Numbered from the stretch's first letter, positions 29,568-38,530 are shown. The stretch is DNA of 56,219 bases from Puniceicoccales bacterium (GCA_031268535.1 JAIRXB010000009.1:1-56219); one strand, 5' to 3'. The notes: generated by a model from the sequence alone, not told the origin. Numbers and translations: made by a program.

Positions 29568-31925
29568 TTACGCCTCCTTGATCTGCGGTTGCGCAGTGCC
29601 GTCGCGAGCCTTTGGCGCATAGCTAATTCTGCCGTGCAGCATGTTCGTCAGAGACATCACTATGGAGTTTTTCAGTGCTCGCATTTGGCGAAACGTCAAG
29701 GGGCAGTCATCCAGCTGGCCATCCTCGATTTTCTCCTGCACTATGGTGGACACTAGGCCCTCAACACTTTGATGCGTAACCTTTTGCAAACTCCTACTGG
29801 CCGCCTCGCAGGAATCCACGAGCATCAAAATGGCCGCTTCGACCGTCTGCGGCTTCGGCCCTCCGTAGCGGTAAAAGCTTTCGTCGACGACCCTTGGAGC
29901 GGCGCCTCCCTGCCGTTCCTCCTCCTGCAGCCTCTGCGCCTTAGAGTAGAAATATTGCATGCGCGTTGTGCCGTGATGTTCAGCCATCACCTGTATGATG
30001 CGGGGCGGAATTCCGCCAACACGCGCTATTTCCACGCCATCCAGCACGTGGCTTTTTAGGATGAGGGCGCTTATGCGGGGCGCTTTTTCCTCGTGCGGGT
30101 TCCCATCCGTCTGATTCTCTATGAAGTATTCCGGCTTGGCGATCTTCCCGACGTCATGGAAATAGGCGGCCACGCGACAGAGCAGACTGTTGGCGCCGAT
30201 CTCCAGGGCTGCCTGTTCGGCCACATTTGCCACCATTAGGCTGTGGTGATAGGTGCCCGGCGCGTAGAGCTGTAATTGCCTCAGCAGTCGGTGGTTAAAA
30301 TCGGAAAGCTCCTGGAGGCGAACATTGCTCGTCAGGCGAAACAACCGCTCCAGCGGACTGAGCACCATGATGGCCAATATGCCGTTGCCAACTCCCGCCA
30401 CGGCTGCGGCAATGGCTTGGCCCAGACAAATTCGCCACGGCTGCTCCGCCAGGGCGCCAACGGCCAGGGCGCCGACGCCAAAGGCCAATCCAGCAAGCGT
30501 GCCGACGCGCAACAGCTGACTTTTAAATGTGATCCGGTCGCATTGGTATACGGCCACCAGCGTGGCCAGCAGAGAACAGGAAAAGAAATCCAAGTCTTTG
30601 CCGATCATCAGCGTGAAAAATGTCGTTAGCAGCGCCGCAAAGGCTATGCCGCCGCGCCTGCCCAGCTCCAGCGTGACTGCAATGGCGCCAACGAATAGGG
30701 GCGTCACGTATGGGAGGAGCTGGAAAAGGGCTGGCCGCGCCACAAAATAGGGCAAACTCCAGATGTAGGCTTCGCAGCGGAGGATGGCCAAATTTGCCAC
30801 AAGCATGGCCGCCAGAAAAAAAAGTCTCGTGCCGAGCTGGCCGCCGCGGCGATTGGCGTAGATGGCTCGAATGGCCAGGATGGCGCAGGTGAGAATGGAA
30901 AAAGTTTCCCAAAACTGCCCCATGCGCAACGGGCCAACGCGCACAATGGCGTTTTCTCTCCTGTGCAGCTGCGTGCGGTAGGCGCGCAATTTTTCCAGCG
31001 CCCCTCCGTCCGCTGGAATGCCTGCTGGGATTATCATCTCTCCCTCCTCCACCGCAATTTGCACCGGCTTCACAGAAGCGCCCGCCTGATCCTTCTTTTC
31101 GTCAGTTTTCTCTTTGTCGTAGGCCAAATTCGGATAGATGCCGTGGCGCAAGATGTGGAACAGGGCGCTAGTCACCGGACGCCGCTCGTCCAAAGCTCCT
31201 AGGTGAATGCGCAGATAAAGGAGCGCATCCTCCTGGGAGCGCAGATTGCGCCCCACCACCTCCTCGGCCAAATCTAAATTCATAAAATAGCTGCGGGGGC
31301 CGCCCGACGGCGCCCGCATGGAAGAATCGACGACGCCATCGGACATTACGATTTGCATTATGTCGAGGCTCTCCCCTAGCAAATAGTGGCGCGCCGACGG
31401 TGACAAATTCTCCACCAGCGCCGCCAAGTCCATTTCCGTAAGCGCAAATCCGTAGCGCCCATTGATGTTGGACAGCAGGTCAAGCAGTTGGCTGCGCCTT
31501 TCATCCGGCTGCGCCACCTCCTCGCTTTCCCGGCTGGAGGAGAAAACGCCCAGCTCCGACTCCAGCTGCGATACCTTTCTGCGAAATTCGTTAAAATGCT
31601 CCATGTCCAGCTTGTAGACTGGCGCAACGCGCATGGCCCTCTTTTCTCTCTGCCGCTGCGTCTGGATTGCGCTCTCGTAGGTGAATGGAAACTCCGCCAA
31701 TACTGGCGCTCCAAGAATTTGCCCCGGGGAAACGTGGAAGCGCAGCGACGGTTGGCCGGAAAAGCATATGGCCCCTATGGCGGCAGAGAGAATCAGCAGC
31801 GTAAGCGTCGTTTTTCCGAAGGGTAAAAAAAGTTCCTTCGGCGGCGCCGCCGGCACCCTCCTAATTTCCATGCGGCGCTTGCCGTAGACGTAGCCGCGAA
31901 GCCGCGCTGCAATCCAACGCACCAT
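29568..31925 (-). CDS. pgpH: PgpH-like 7TM-HD cyclic-di-AMP phosphodiesterase
   Basis: This protein of about 785 residues has an N-terminal membrane helix near residues 35-55, then a long extracytoplasmic 7TMR-HDED-type domain (~60-370). Seven membrane helices follow (ATLVAVYQCDRITF and neighbours, ~370-570), and then a cytosolic HD domain. The HD metal site is visible as YHHSLMVANVAEQAA, RVAAYFHDVGKIAKPEYFIE and MAEHHGTTRMQYF. In other bacteria this architecture hydrolyses c-di-AMP and links it to osmotic and wall control. No cyclase gene is in the window. I chose the ATG at 31925, 1 bp past the HIT stop, over the open-frame start at 31985 inside the HIT gene. Family strong, substrate inferred. 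Confidence 0.85.
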   Translation of the reverse strand: MVRWIAARLRGYVYGKRRMEIRRVPAAPPKELFLPFGKTTLTLLILSAAIGAICFSGQPSLRFHVSPGQILGAPVLAEFPFTYESAIQTQRQREKRAMRVAPVYKLDMEHFNEFRRKVSQLESELGVFSSSRESEEVAQPDERRSQLLDLLSNINGRYGFALTEMDLAALVENLSPSARHYLLGESLDIMQIVMSDGVVDSSMRAPSGGPRSYFMNLDLAEEVVGRNLRSQEDALLYLRIHLGALDERRPVTSALFHILRHGIYPNLAYDKEKTDEKKDQAGASVKPVQIAVEEGEMIIPAGIPADGGALEKLRAYRTQLHRRENAIVRVGPLRMGQFWETFSILTCAILAIRAIYANRRGGQLGTRLFFLAAMLVANLAILRCEAYIWSLPYFVARPALFQLLPYVTPLFVGAIAVTLELGRRGGIAFAALLTTFFTLMIGKDLDFFSCSLLATLVAVYQCDRITFKSQLLRVGTLAGLAFGVGALAVGALAEQPWRICLGQAIAAAVAGVGNGILAIMVLSPLERLFRLTSNVRLQELSDFNHRLLRQLQLYAPGTYHHSLMVANVAEQAALEIGANSLLCRVAAYFHDVGKIAKPEYFIENQTDGNPHEEKAPRISALILKSHVLDGVEIARVGGIPPRIIQVMAEHHGTTRMQYFYSKAQRLQEEERQGGAAPRVVDESFYRYGGPKPQTVEAAILMLVDSCEAASRSLQKVTHQSVEGLVSTIVQEKIEDGQLDDCPLTFRQMRALKNSIVMSLTNMLHGRISYAPKARDGTAQPQIKEA

Positions 31926-31926
31926 A

Positions 31927-32421
31927 TCAGCGCGCTCCCGCCTCCTCCAGAAAAGCTGGCCGCAGTTTGTCGTAGAGCTGCTCAAGCGCCTGCGGCAAAA
32001 CTTTTACGGATCCGACGACCGGCATAAAGTTGGTGTCCCCTTTCCAGCGCGGCACAATGTGGAAATGAAAGTGGCTGGGCTGACCGGCGCCGGCCGCCGA
32101 GCCAATGTTGCAGCCCATGTTAAAGCCGTCCGGCTCCATGGTTTTAGACAGCACTCTTTCGCTGAGGATGATCGTGCGCCACAGCGCCGCCCATTCGTCT
32201 CCGCCGAGCGAGAGTGGATCGGACACCACGCGCCGCGGAAGGGCCAGCAAATGGCCGCAGTTGTATGGGTAGCGGTTTAGGAGAACAAAGGAATGGTCGT
32301 CGCAGAAGAGAAGCAGCCCCTCCTTTGGGTCCCCGCTCAGAGCGCCGCTAAACGGTGCCTCGCCCTCTCCGTGGGGCGAGAGAACGTAGTCCATTCGCCA
32401 GTGCGCGTGCAAATGTTGCAT
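31927..32421 (-). CDS. HIT-family nucleotide hydrolase
   Basis: This 164-residue histidine-triad protein probably cleaves dinucleoside polyphosphates or AMP conjugates in the cytosol. The triad is HFHFHIVPRW near residue 130. The N terminus MQHLHAHWRMDYVLSP matches the usual start of the bacterial branch, so I take the ATG at 32421 rather than the upstream open frame. RYPYNCGHLLALPRR supplies the conserved N and H. It is directly followed by pgpH, so the pair is probably cotranscribed, with possible roles in nucleotide signalling clean-up. Confidence 0.85.
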   Translation of the reverse strand: MQHLHAHWRMDYVLSPHGEGEAPFSGALSGDPKEGLLLFCDDHSFVLLNRYPYNCGHLLALPRRVVSDPLSLGGDEWAALWRTIILSERVLSKTMEPDGFNMGCNIGSAAGAGQPSHFHFHIVPRWKGDTNFMPVVGSVKVLPQALEQLYDKLRPAFLEEAGAR

Positions 32422-32480
32422 GTGTAAAATAATTTTGCAGCCTATGGGCCGTTTCACACTTTGCAATTTTTATTTTCCCG

Positions 32481-32500
32481 CCCGAAAATGGGCTTTCGGG
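32481..32500. other. Hairpin in the divergent HIT / 564-residue gene gap
   Basis: CCCGAAA pairs with TTTCGGG around a 6-nt loop, and TTTTCC follows on the plus strand. This looks like an intrinsic terminator, but it sits in the leader of both divergent genes, so it may be an attenuator, a barrier or a leftover. The rest of 32422-32692 shows no gene. Confidence 0.45.
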
Positions 32501-32692
32501 TTTTCCGGAAGCGATCCGTCTTGCGCTATGGCTACGGCACATTTGCGGATTATTGTTCGCCAAAGCAAGCCCCCATAGGCGATTGTTTTGGAGCGCTTTC
32601 CTTCGCCTGTTTTTTACGGCCGCCGCCGCCACACCGCCCTCCGCTAGTTTTTTTTATTGCAACTTCCGTCGCGCCAACCTAGGGAAGTTCCT

Positions 32693-34387
32693 ATGCTAGC
32701 GGAGTCCCAACATGCGCAAGCGCAAAGTCCTTTTAGTGACAACTTGCGCCTATTCCTTGCGGCCACGACCGTTTCGCAGATGGTCCACCATCTAGTTCGA
32801 ACTCGCATTGGCCGCTGGACCATAGCGGCGGGGTCCATCTTTATTGCGGCCGCCTGCCTCTCCTTTGCGGCACCGGCCATCGGCGCCATACCGGCCATTG
32901 GTGGCATTTTGCTGTGGGCTTTTTCGTTCACAATTGGAGCGACCCAATTCGGAACGTTGGCGCTATTCATTGCGAACGTCGTCACTCTCCGCTGTTTGCG
33001 CAAAGGCAAGGAACTCTTTAGTTTTTCGCAGCTGGCCATTGACGCCCAAGTATATTTCCGCAGAGCGGAGCTGGCCCTTTCACACTTAAAGAAGTTTGAT
33101 TGGGGCAAATTGGAAGTCTCCGAGTCGGTGTCAAAGCTAAAAGTTTTGGCGGAAAAGTTCATACAGGCGGCACACAGAGACACACTGGACTCCACGACCT
33201 ATGCCCCCAAAGGCGGTCTTGTTTCTTTCGTTATGGACAGGGGCGCCAATGCGGCCAAATTGGATAAAGATGAGCTCTTCCATGCCATCGGCATGGTCAA
33301 TCGCATTATGCGCACGGTTTTTGAGCTCCAAGACGATAAAACCTTGGAAATCCCCGCCGTCGACCACGCATTTGAAGTGCTCTACGCATGCATCGATGTG
33401 GTTTCTGGGGTTCTCGGCATAAACGGCATCATGGGCCATGAGCCGCCGCCGTTCTATGGAAATATGGGCCCATACTTCACCGGCTTAGCCGATTTCCTGG
33501 CCAAGCAGTGGGACCCAAATCCGCAATTCCAAAAACAGTCTTCCGAAGAGCGGAAAGCGGCCTGCAGTGAGCTGGTTCGGCGCCAAGAAAAAGCAGTCGC
33601 CACATATTTTGGCCTCAAAGCCGTATTTCCGACGCTAACGCCAGACACAGTCATTATGCAATGCGCCTCCGGCCAAATCGACCAATCGCAACTAAAAAAG
33701 TGGAAAAAAAGCCTAAAAGAGGACATGAAAGTCTTTGCGTCCGGCGGAACCGTCACTATCGGTGGTGCCGATTTGAGCTTTCAGTTGCTTAGGGACGTCC
33801 CATCTGGCACCGATGATCCTTACAAAGAAAGTAAAGGGTCGCACGTGAAACTAGCGGCCACAATGGGTTGCACGGCCGTCCGTGAGATAGGGTCATCATC
33901 AAAAAAATATGCGCTCGGCAGCGGCGGCATCAATCCGGAAAAAAGTAGGTGGCTTTACGTGCCGCTGCCGAAAAACAGAAGCGATGGCACCTCGTCCGTC
34001 CCGGTTTTTTATGAGCCAATCCAAACAGCCCTCAAAGGCGTCACCACCGAAAGCACCGCAGAGGACCACAGATTGCATATAAAAAGGGGCGATGTTGTTA
34101 GGGCCGACATTGGCATTTTGGGCACACGCGACGCCGATGGAAATCTGTGGGTAGCCCGCGGCATCCCCGGCGAAAACAACGGGGCCATCATAACGCACCC
34201 CTGGTGCCGCCTGTCAGCTGACGGCCCCGTTGATGCGCAAAGCCAAATCGACACCCTAATAAAAAAAGCCATCCTGTTTCCCGGCGACGATCTCAAAACA
34301 AGAGCCGCTGCCGCCGAAAAAGAGCTGGAAGGCCGCAAGGATCGCTGCGCCACGCTGCGCAATTTGGCCGGCCATGTAAAACCCTGA
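32693..34387 (+). CDS. Hypothetical protein with paired hydrophobic segment (Inc-like layout)
   Basis: I do not recognise this 564-residue protein. Near residues 40-100 lie two close hydrophobic stretches (WTIAAGSIFIAAACLSFAA and LLWAFSFTIGATQF onward) separated by a short GAIPAIGG turn. This two-lobed pattern is reminiscent of chlamydial inclusion-membrane proteins, but many proteins share it. The rest is soluble: a helical region (KLDKDELFHAIGMVNRIM), then a C-terminal part with VPVFYEPIQTALKGVTTES and GILGTRDADGNLWVARG. The ATG at 32693 follows an AGGGAAG ribosome site. Pieces of its C-terminal part recur downstream at 34740-35010, so the gene was once partly duplicated. Confidence 0.75.
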   Translation: MLAESQHAQAQSPFSDNLRLFLAATTVSQMVHHLVRTRIGRWTIAAGSIFIAAACLSFAAPAIGAIPAIGGILLWAFSFTIGATQFGTLALFIANVVTLRCLRKGKELFSFSQLAIDAQVYFRRAELALSHLKKFDWGKLEVSESVSKLKVLAEKFIQAAHRDTLDSTTYAPKGGLVSFVMDRGANAAKLDKDELFHAIGMVNRIMRTVFELQDDKTLEIPAVDHAFEVLYACIDVVSGVLGINGIMGHEPPPFYGNMGPYFTGLADFLAKQWDPNPQFQKQSSEERKAACSELVRRQEKAVATYFGLKAVFPTLTPDTVIMQCASGQIDQSQLKKWKKSLKEDMKVFASGGTVTIGGADLSFQLLRDVPSGTDDPYKESKGSHVKLAATMGCTAVREIGSSSKKYALGSGGINPEKSRWLYVPLPKNRSDGTSSVPVFYEPIQTALKGVTTESTAEDHRLHIKRGDVVRADIGILGTRDADGNLWVARGIPGENNGAIITHPWCRLSADGPVDAQSQIDTLIKKAILFPGDDLKTRAAAAEKELEGRKDRCATLRNLAGHVKP

Positions 34388-35311
34388 CTCACAGGTGTCA
34401 TCTGGCGACTTTGGCTGCGCACTGGCCAGCTCTGGGCTGGCGGAATGGGCGCTGCGCCACACGGAAAAATAATGCCTCACGGTTGGCGTGTCACTGTCCA
34501 CTTTTGGCGGCCAAACGCCGTTTCGCCGACTCCCAGCTCCGCAACGCACTTCCGCCTAAAAATACCGCCGCCCCTTGGGGCGCCGCCCATGCTCCCTAAA
34601 AGCCTCGTCCCGGTTCACATTGCATTCATCTCCATCATGGCCCCTCCGCTGCCGGAGCCGATGGGTCGCCAAATCCGTAAAAATTTTTGGCTCCGTTTCC
34701 ATCTTTGAGGAAAAAACATTGCCCGCGGAAAATGGCGATGGCGCCTCGTCCGTCCCGGTCTTTTATGCGCCGATCCAAACAGCCCTCAAAGGCGTCACCA
34801 CCGAAAGCACCGCAGAGGACCACAGATTGCATATAAAAAGGGCGATGTTGTTGTTAGGGCCGACATTGGCATTTTGGGCACACGCGACGCCGATGGAAAT
34901 CTGTGGGTGGCCCGCAGCATCCCCGGCGAAAACAACGAAGCCATCATAACGCACCCCTGGTGCCGCCTGTCAGCTGACGGCCCCGCTGAAGCGCAAAGCC
35001 AAATCGACAGCGCAATGCTATCGGTCATTTTCCATGAAAACAGTGTTGCCGCGCGAAATAAAGAAGCCGGAAAAAGAGTTTTCCGAAAAAAAAGCCAGCT
35101 GCGCGGCACTGCCCAATTTGGCCGGCCACGCGAAAAACCATGGCGCACGGGATGTGCATTCCTGCCGCTTTGATGGCGCGACGCCGCTTCGCCAACTCCA
35201 ACATACGCAGCGGCGCAAAGGAGCGGCCAAATCCGTAAAAATTTTTGGCTCCTCTTCCATCTTTGAGGGAAAAATATTGCCCGCGGAAAGTGGCAATGGC
35301 AGCTCTTTTCT
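34388..35311 (+). repeat. Mosaic of scraps from both flanking genes
   Basis: There is no intact gene here. About 34405-34470 and 34555-34665 match the antiporter gene at 35522-35590 and 35630-35740. About 34740-35010 match 33990-34260 of the preceding gene, still reading VPVFYAPIQTALKGVTTES but with a frameshift at an extra gtt. About 34668-34735 match 35222-35290, and about 35105-35130 match the preceding gene's last codons. The pieces alternate, which fits tandem duplication of a two-gene block followed by deletions. Short open frames here (34575-34949, 34874-35173) are remnants. Confidence 0.75.
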
Positions 35312-36658
35312 GTGTCCTTGGCTTTTCCCAACCCAGTTTTTGTCGGCATGGGAATCATGGTGCTGCTATCTCTGCTGCGGGCACACGTCGCCATCGCCCT
35401 GCTGGCCGGCACCGCCGCGGCCGGCCTTGCCGGCTCCATGGCGCCGTGGAAAATAATCGTCCGCTTCGGCGCAGGCCTGTCATCGGGCGCCTCCATAGCA
35501 ATTAATTACGCCCTGCTGGGCGCCTTTGCCTGTGCACTGGCACGCTCCGGGCTGGCGGAATGGGCGCTGCGCCACATACTAAAAAATCTCGGCGAAGAAA
35601 TGGATCGCCGCTGCGCCACGCGCTGTCGCCTGAAAATACTGTTCGCCCTTGGAGCGCTGGCCCTGCTCTGCAAAAGCCTTGTCCCGGTGCACATTGCCTT
35701 CATCCCCATCATGGTCCCGCCGCTGCTGGAGCCGATGGGGCGTCTGCGCATTGATAGGCGCGCCGTGGCGTGCATTTTGGTTTTCGGTCTCGTTATTTCC
35801 TATGTTGCCATACCCATTGGTTTTGGCACGATTTTCCTAAAAAACATCCTCATCCAAAACTTAAGCGCTTGCGGCCTGTCCATATCCCTTTGGACTGCGC
35901 TGAAAGCGGTCACCATTCCCTCCGCCTGCGCCGCCATAGGCCTGGCCGTTGCCCTAACGGTCTCCTATGGCCGCCCGCGCACCTACGCCCATGTGGCGGC
36001 CGGCGCCATTCCCCGTCGCCGCCCATGCGCCGAACCGCTGCGGCGAAAATTGATTCCTGCGCTGGCGTCCATGCCCATCGTCCTTGCGGTGCAGCTGCTG
36101 TCGGGAAACAACCTCGCCGCCGGGATGTTGGCCGGGTTGCTCTTCCTCTTGGCTTCCGGCGCTTTGGGGCCCACGGAAATAGGTTCCGCCATGGTGGAGG
36201 GCGTTCGCTCCATGGCCTCCATCGCAGCGGTTATGGTAATCGCCGGCGGCTTTGCCGCCGTACTGCGCGATTCCGGCGGCATTGAAAGTCTCACGGGGGC
36301 GATGGGTTCAGCCCTTTGCGGCAACGGACCTCTCGCAGCTGCCATAATGCTCTGCACCGGCACCGCCATAGCTTTCACCATTGGCTCCTCATTTGCCACT
36401 ATCCCCATCGTTTCAGCAGTCTACGTGCCTCTCTGCGCATCTCTTGGTTTTTCACAGGCGGCTACTGCCGCCATCGTGGCCTGCTCCGCCATTCCCGGCG
36501 ACCCGGCGTCGCCGCTGTCCAATACGACTCTCGGCGCCACTTCCGGGTTGGCGGCCGACGGCCACTTCGAACACATGGCCGACTGCGTTCTCCCGTCGGC
36601 GCTCCACTGTGCCCTGCCGCTCCTGGTGGGCGGCTGGATCGCCGCCATGGTTCTATGA
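35312..36658 (+). CDS. Na+/H+ antiporter, NhaC-like family
   Basis: This 448-residue inner-membrane protein has about 11-12 helices. Family-like segments are the N-terminal NPVFVGMGIMVLLSLLRAHV, the central VPVHIAFIPIMVPPLLEPM and IPIGFGTIFLKNIL, a second half with the repeat-like GPTEIGSAMVEGVRSMASI, and GSSFATIPIVSAVYVPLC followed by AIPGDPASPLSNTTLG. It probably exchanges Na+ for protons or carries a small acid; the family label rests on memory. The start GTG is at 35312, with an ATG 12 codons in as the alternative. Its stop overlaps the start of the next small gene (ATGA), and fragments of it lie upstream in the mosaic. Confidence 0.75.
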   Translation: MSLAFPNPVFVGMGIMVLLSLLRAHVAIALLAGTAAAGLAGSMAPWKIIVRFGAGLSSGASIAINYALLGAFACALARSGLAEWALRHILKNLGEEMDRRCATRCRLKILFALGALALLCKSLVPVHIAFIPIMVPPLLEPMGRLRIDRRAVACILVFGLVISYVAIPIGFGTIFLKNILIQNLSACGLSISLWTALKAVTIPSACAAIGLAVALTVSYGRPRTYAHVAAGAIPRRRPCAEPLRRKLIPALASMPIVLAVQLLSGNNLAAGMLAGLLFLLASGALGPTEIGSAMVEGVRSMASIAAVMVIAGGFAAVLRDSGGIESLTGAMGSALCGNGPLAAAIMLCTGTAIAFTIGSSFATIPIVSAVYVPLCASLGFSQAATAAIVACSAIPGDPASPLSNTTLGATSGLAADGHFEHMADCVLPSALHCALPLLVGGWIAAMVL

Positions 36659-36957
36659 TGGCACTTTCCAATGGGCCATTCACTGCGGCAGTTTTTTTTC
36701 TTGCGCCTTTTGGCTTTTTGTCGCATCATAGTGACGTGGATGATAAAACTTGTTGCGGTAAAAATTGTAAACCGCGCCTCTGCTGTTGGGTGAAACTTGG
36801 TACAGTTGCCGTTGTCGCATTTGTCCTTGGGCTCCTTTTGCGCGGCGGCCATTGCGGCTGCAACCACGGCTCACACCACGATCGCGGAGCGGCCGTTCAT
36901 CGGTCAGCGGCTGCGACGAAGGCCAAGCCGGCCCAGGCTCAGCAGCAGCAAAAGTAG
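36655..36957 (+). CDS. Small Cys/His-rich membrane protein
   Basis: This is a 100-residue unknown protein. It begins with a hydrophobic segment (FTAAVFFLAPFGFLS), then a Cys-rich patch (KTCCGKNCKPRLCC), one clear membrane helix (LGTVAVVAFVLGLLLRGG), a second metal-like patch (HCGCNHGSHH) and an Ala/Gln-rich tail ending QAQQQQK. Its ATG overlaps the antiporter stop codon in an ATGA arrangement, so translation is probably coupled. The two patches flank the helix and could bind metal or iron-sulphur on either side of the membrane. The 58 bp after it lead to the ABC ATPase gene. Confidence 0.6.
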   Translation: MMALSNGPFTAAVFFLAPFGFLSHHSDVDDKTCCGKNCKPRLCCWVKLGTVAVVAFVLGLLLRGGHCGCNHGSHHDRGAAVHRSAAATKAKPAQAQQQQK

Positions 36958-37015
36958 GATGGGGGGCACCCCCAAAAGTCTCGACAGCGCCCATCCACCG
37001 GAAAACATCGCGTCG

Positions 37016-37768
37016 ATGGTGCTCACGGTGCGAGCGTTGGCGAAAAATTTTGGGTCCTTTCGCGCCATTCGTGATCTATCTTTCTCCGTCGGGCCGGGCG
37101 AAGTCGTTGGCCTCCTAGGCCCACGCGGATCCGGCAAAACAACTGTGCTGCGCCTAATCGCCGGCGAATTGGACGGCAGTGACGGCTCCATCTCCGTAGG
37201 AGGTGTGTCCGTGGCGCGAAGAGATCGCCGTGCCTTTAAAAATTTCTCTTTCGTTCCCGCCGACGGGCCTCTGCCGGACGCCATGACCCCCTACGGCTAT
37301 CTCTCCCTGAGGGCTAGCCTTAGGGGCTTGTTGGACATTCGCCGGGAGGTGGTTCGCGCGCTGCAGCGCTGCGATCTGCTGCGATTGGCCAGGCGGCAAC
37401 CCATTGGCGATCTCGGCGGCGAACTGCGCAAGCGCGTAGCTGTCGCGGAGGCGCTAATGGGAAAGCCGAAACTGCTGCTCCTGGATGAGGCGGCGGCCGA
37501 CCTGTCGCCTTCCACGGCAAAGTCACTCTTCCTCTCCATTGGCGCCATGGAGCAGCGGCCGGCCGTCTTGGTTTCCGGCCAAACGCCCTGGGAACTCGAA
37601 CCTCTCTGCCAGCGTTTTTTACTGCTGGGCGGCGGTCGTCTTCTGGGCGATGGCTCCATCCGCTCATTGGGACAACTTTTCCTCAAGTCGCCGTGGCCCC
37701 ATGCCGGCCGCCGGCCGCCGTCGCCGCTGGAGTCCATATTTCTTGCGGCGATGGATGGAAATCGCTGA
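37016..37768 (+). CDS. ABC transporter ATP-binding protein, GldA-like
   Basis: This 250-residue ATPase subunit drives the permease encoded next. Walker A is GPRGSGKTT, with the expected AKNFGSFRAIRDLSFSVGPGEVVGLLG lead. The signature loop is DLGGELRKRVAVAEAL, an unusual version of LSGGxxQRV with E-L-R-K, and Walker B is LLLLDEAAADLSPS, with A in place of the usual T or P after DEA. The H loop seems weak (VLVSGQTPWELE lacks a clear His), so turnover may differ from normal. The order ATPase-permease fits GldA-GldF or ABC-2 export systems. The start ATG is chosen at MVLTVRALAKNFG; the frame is open further upstream through the small gene. Confidence 0.8.
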   Translation: MVLTVRALAKNFGSFRAIRDLSFSVGPGEVVGLLGPRGSGKTTVLRLIAGELDGSDGSISVGGVSVARRDRRAFKNFSFVPADGPLPDAMTPYGYLSLRASLRGLLDIRREVVRALQRCDLLRLARRQPIGDLGGELRKRVAVAEALMGKPKLLLLDEAAADLSPSTAKSLFLSIGAMEQRPAVLVSGQTPWELEPLCQRFLLLGGGRLLGDGSIRSLGQLFLKSPWPHAGRRPPSPLESIFLAAMDGNR

Positions 37769-37777
37769 CTATGGTCC

Positions 37778-38530
37778 GTGGGACGCTTTCTTTCTCTTTT
37801 TGGAACGGAGTGCCGTAAAATTTTCGCCTCTCCCCTCTTCGCCGCCACAGCGGCGCCATTTCTTTTTTTCTGCTCCGCTCTCTTTTTTTCAGCCGTACGG
37901 CGCTGCTGCAGCGGACCGCAACCGCTTGGGCCGTCGTCTCTGTGGCTCCAAGATTTTTGGATGGGCTCCATTCTGCTGCTTCCGCCTCTCGCCATGGAGT
38001 CCATTGCCGGAGAACGCGCCTCTGGCGACCTCGACTCACTTCTGCGCACGGCAATTCATCCGGCGGCCATTGTTTTTTGCAAATTTCTAGCCCTTCTTCT
38101 TGGCTGCCTAAGCCTTTGGCTGCTGGCCATGGCGATGCATCCATTAGTCTTTCGCTTTGCCTTCTCGCCAAATCTTTTTGTCCGCTTTAGCGGCGCCGGC
38201 ATGTGCCGATCCATTGCCTTTCTCGCCACAGTCCACGCCCTTCTCTGCTCATTGGCGCTCTTCATCGGCGCCGCAGTATCCAACTCCTTCCGGGCAGCCG
38301 CAGTCACTGCCGCTGCGCAGCTGCTCTATTTCTTCGGTCCGCGGCTCCTCCACGATTTCGCCGCTTCCCAGCCGGGATCGCCGCTGCGCAACTTCATCCT
38401 GCGACTCGACGTTTTCTCTTTCCTCGGCGAATGGAGCTCCGCAACGGTCGACAGTAGACCGATCGTTTTTCACCTCTCCGTTTGCGCCTGTTTCCTTTGC
38501 GCCACCGCCGCCATTCTCCACAGACCCTAG
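37778..38530 (+). CDS. ABC-2 type permease, GldF-like
   Basis: This 250-residue polytopic protein starts at GTG 9 bp after the ATPase stop. It has about six hydrophobic helices. The motif LPPLAMESIAGERASGDLDSLL, followed by FCKFLALLLGCLSLWLL, is typical of ABC-2 permeases (the E.GT.E.L.. region followed by the K helix). It pairs with the preceding ATPase as an exporter, substrate unknown; in Bacteroidetes the Gld pair serves gliding, which need not hold here. Its last 280 bp overlap antisense with the C-terminal extension of nusB. Confidence 0.75.
   Translation: MGRFLSLFGTECRKIFASPLFAATAAPFLFFCSALFFSAVRRCCSGPQPLGPSSLWLQDFWMGSILLLPPLAMESIAGERASGDLDSLLRTAIHPAAIVFCKFLALLLGCLSLWLLAMAMHPLVFRFAFSPNLFVRFSGAGMCRSIAFLATVHALLCSLALFIGAAVSNSFRAAAVTAAAQLLYFFGPRLLHDFAASQPGSPLRNFILRLDVFSFLGEWSSATVDSRPIVFHLSVCACFLCATAAILHRP

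Noticed and set aside
20000-33000. Frequent ctatggc / gccatag words as an oriented motif such as a KOPS or uptake signal
   Set aside because: The words arise from Ala-Ile and Met-Ala codon pairs in the many minus-strand genes. Without counts against a shuffled control I cannot claim enrichment.
34575-35173. Two short plus-strand frames in the mosaic region
   Set aside because: They are frameshifted pieces of the preceding gene joined to pieces of the antiporter, with no start site.
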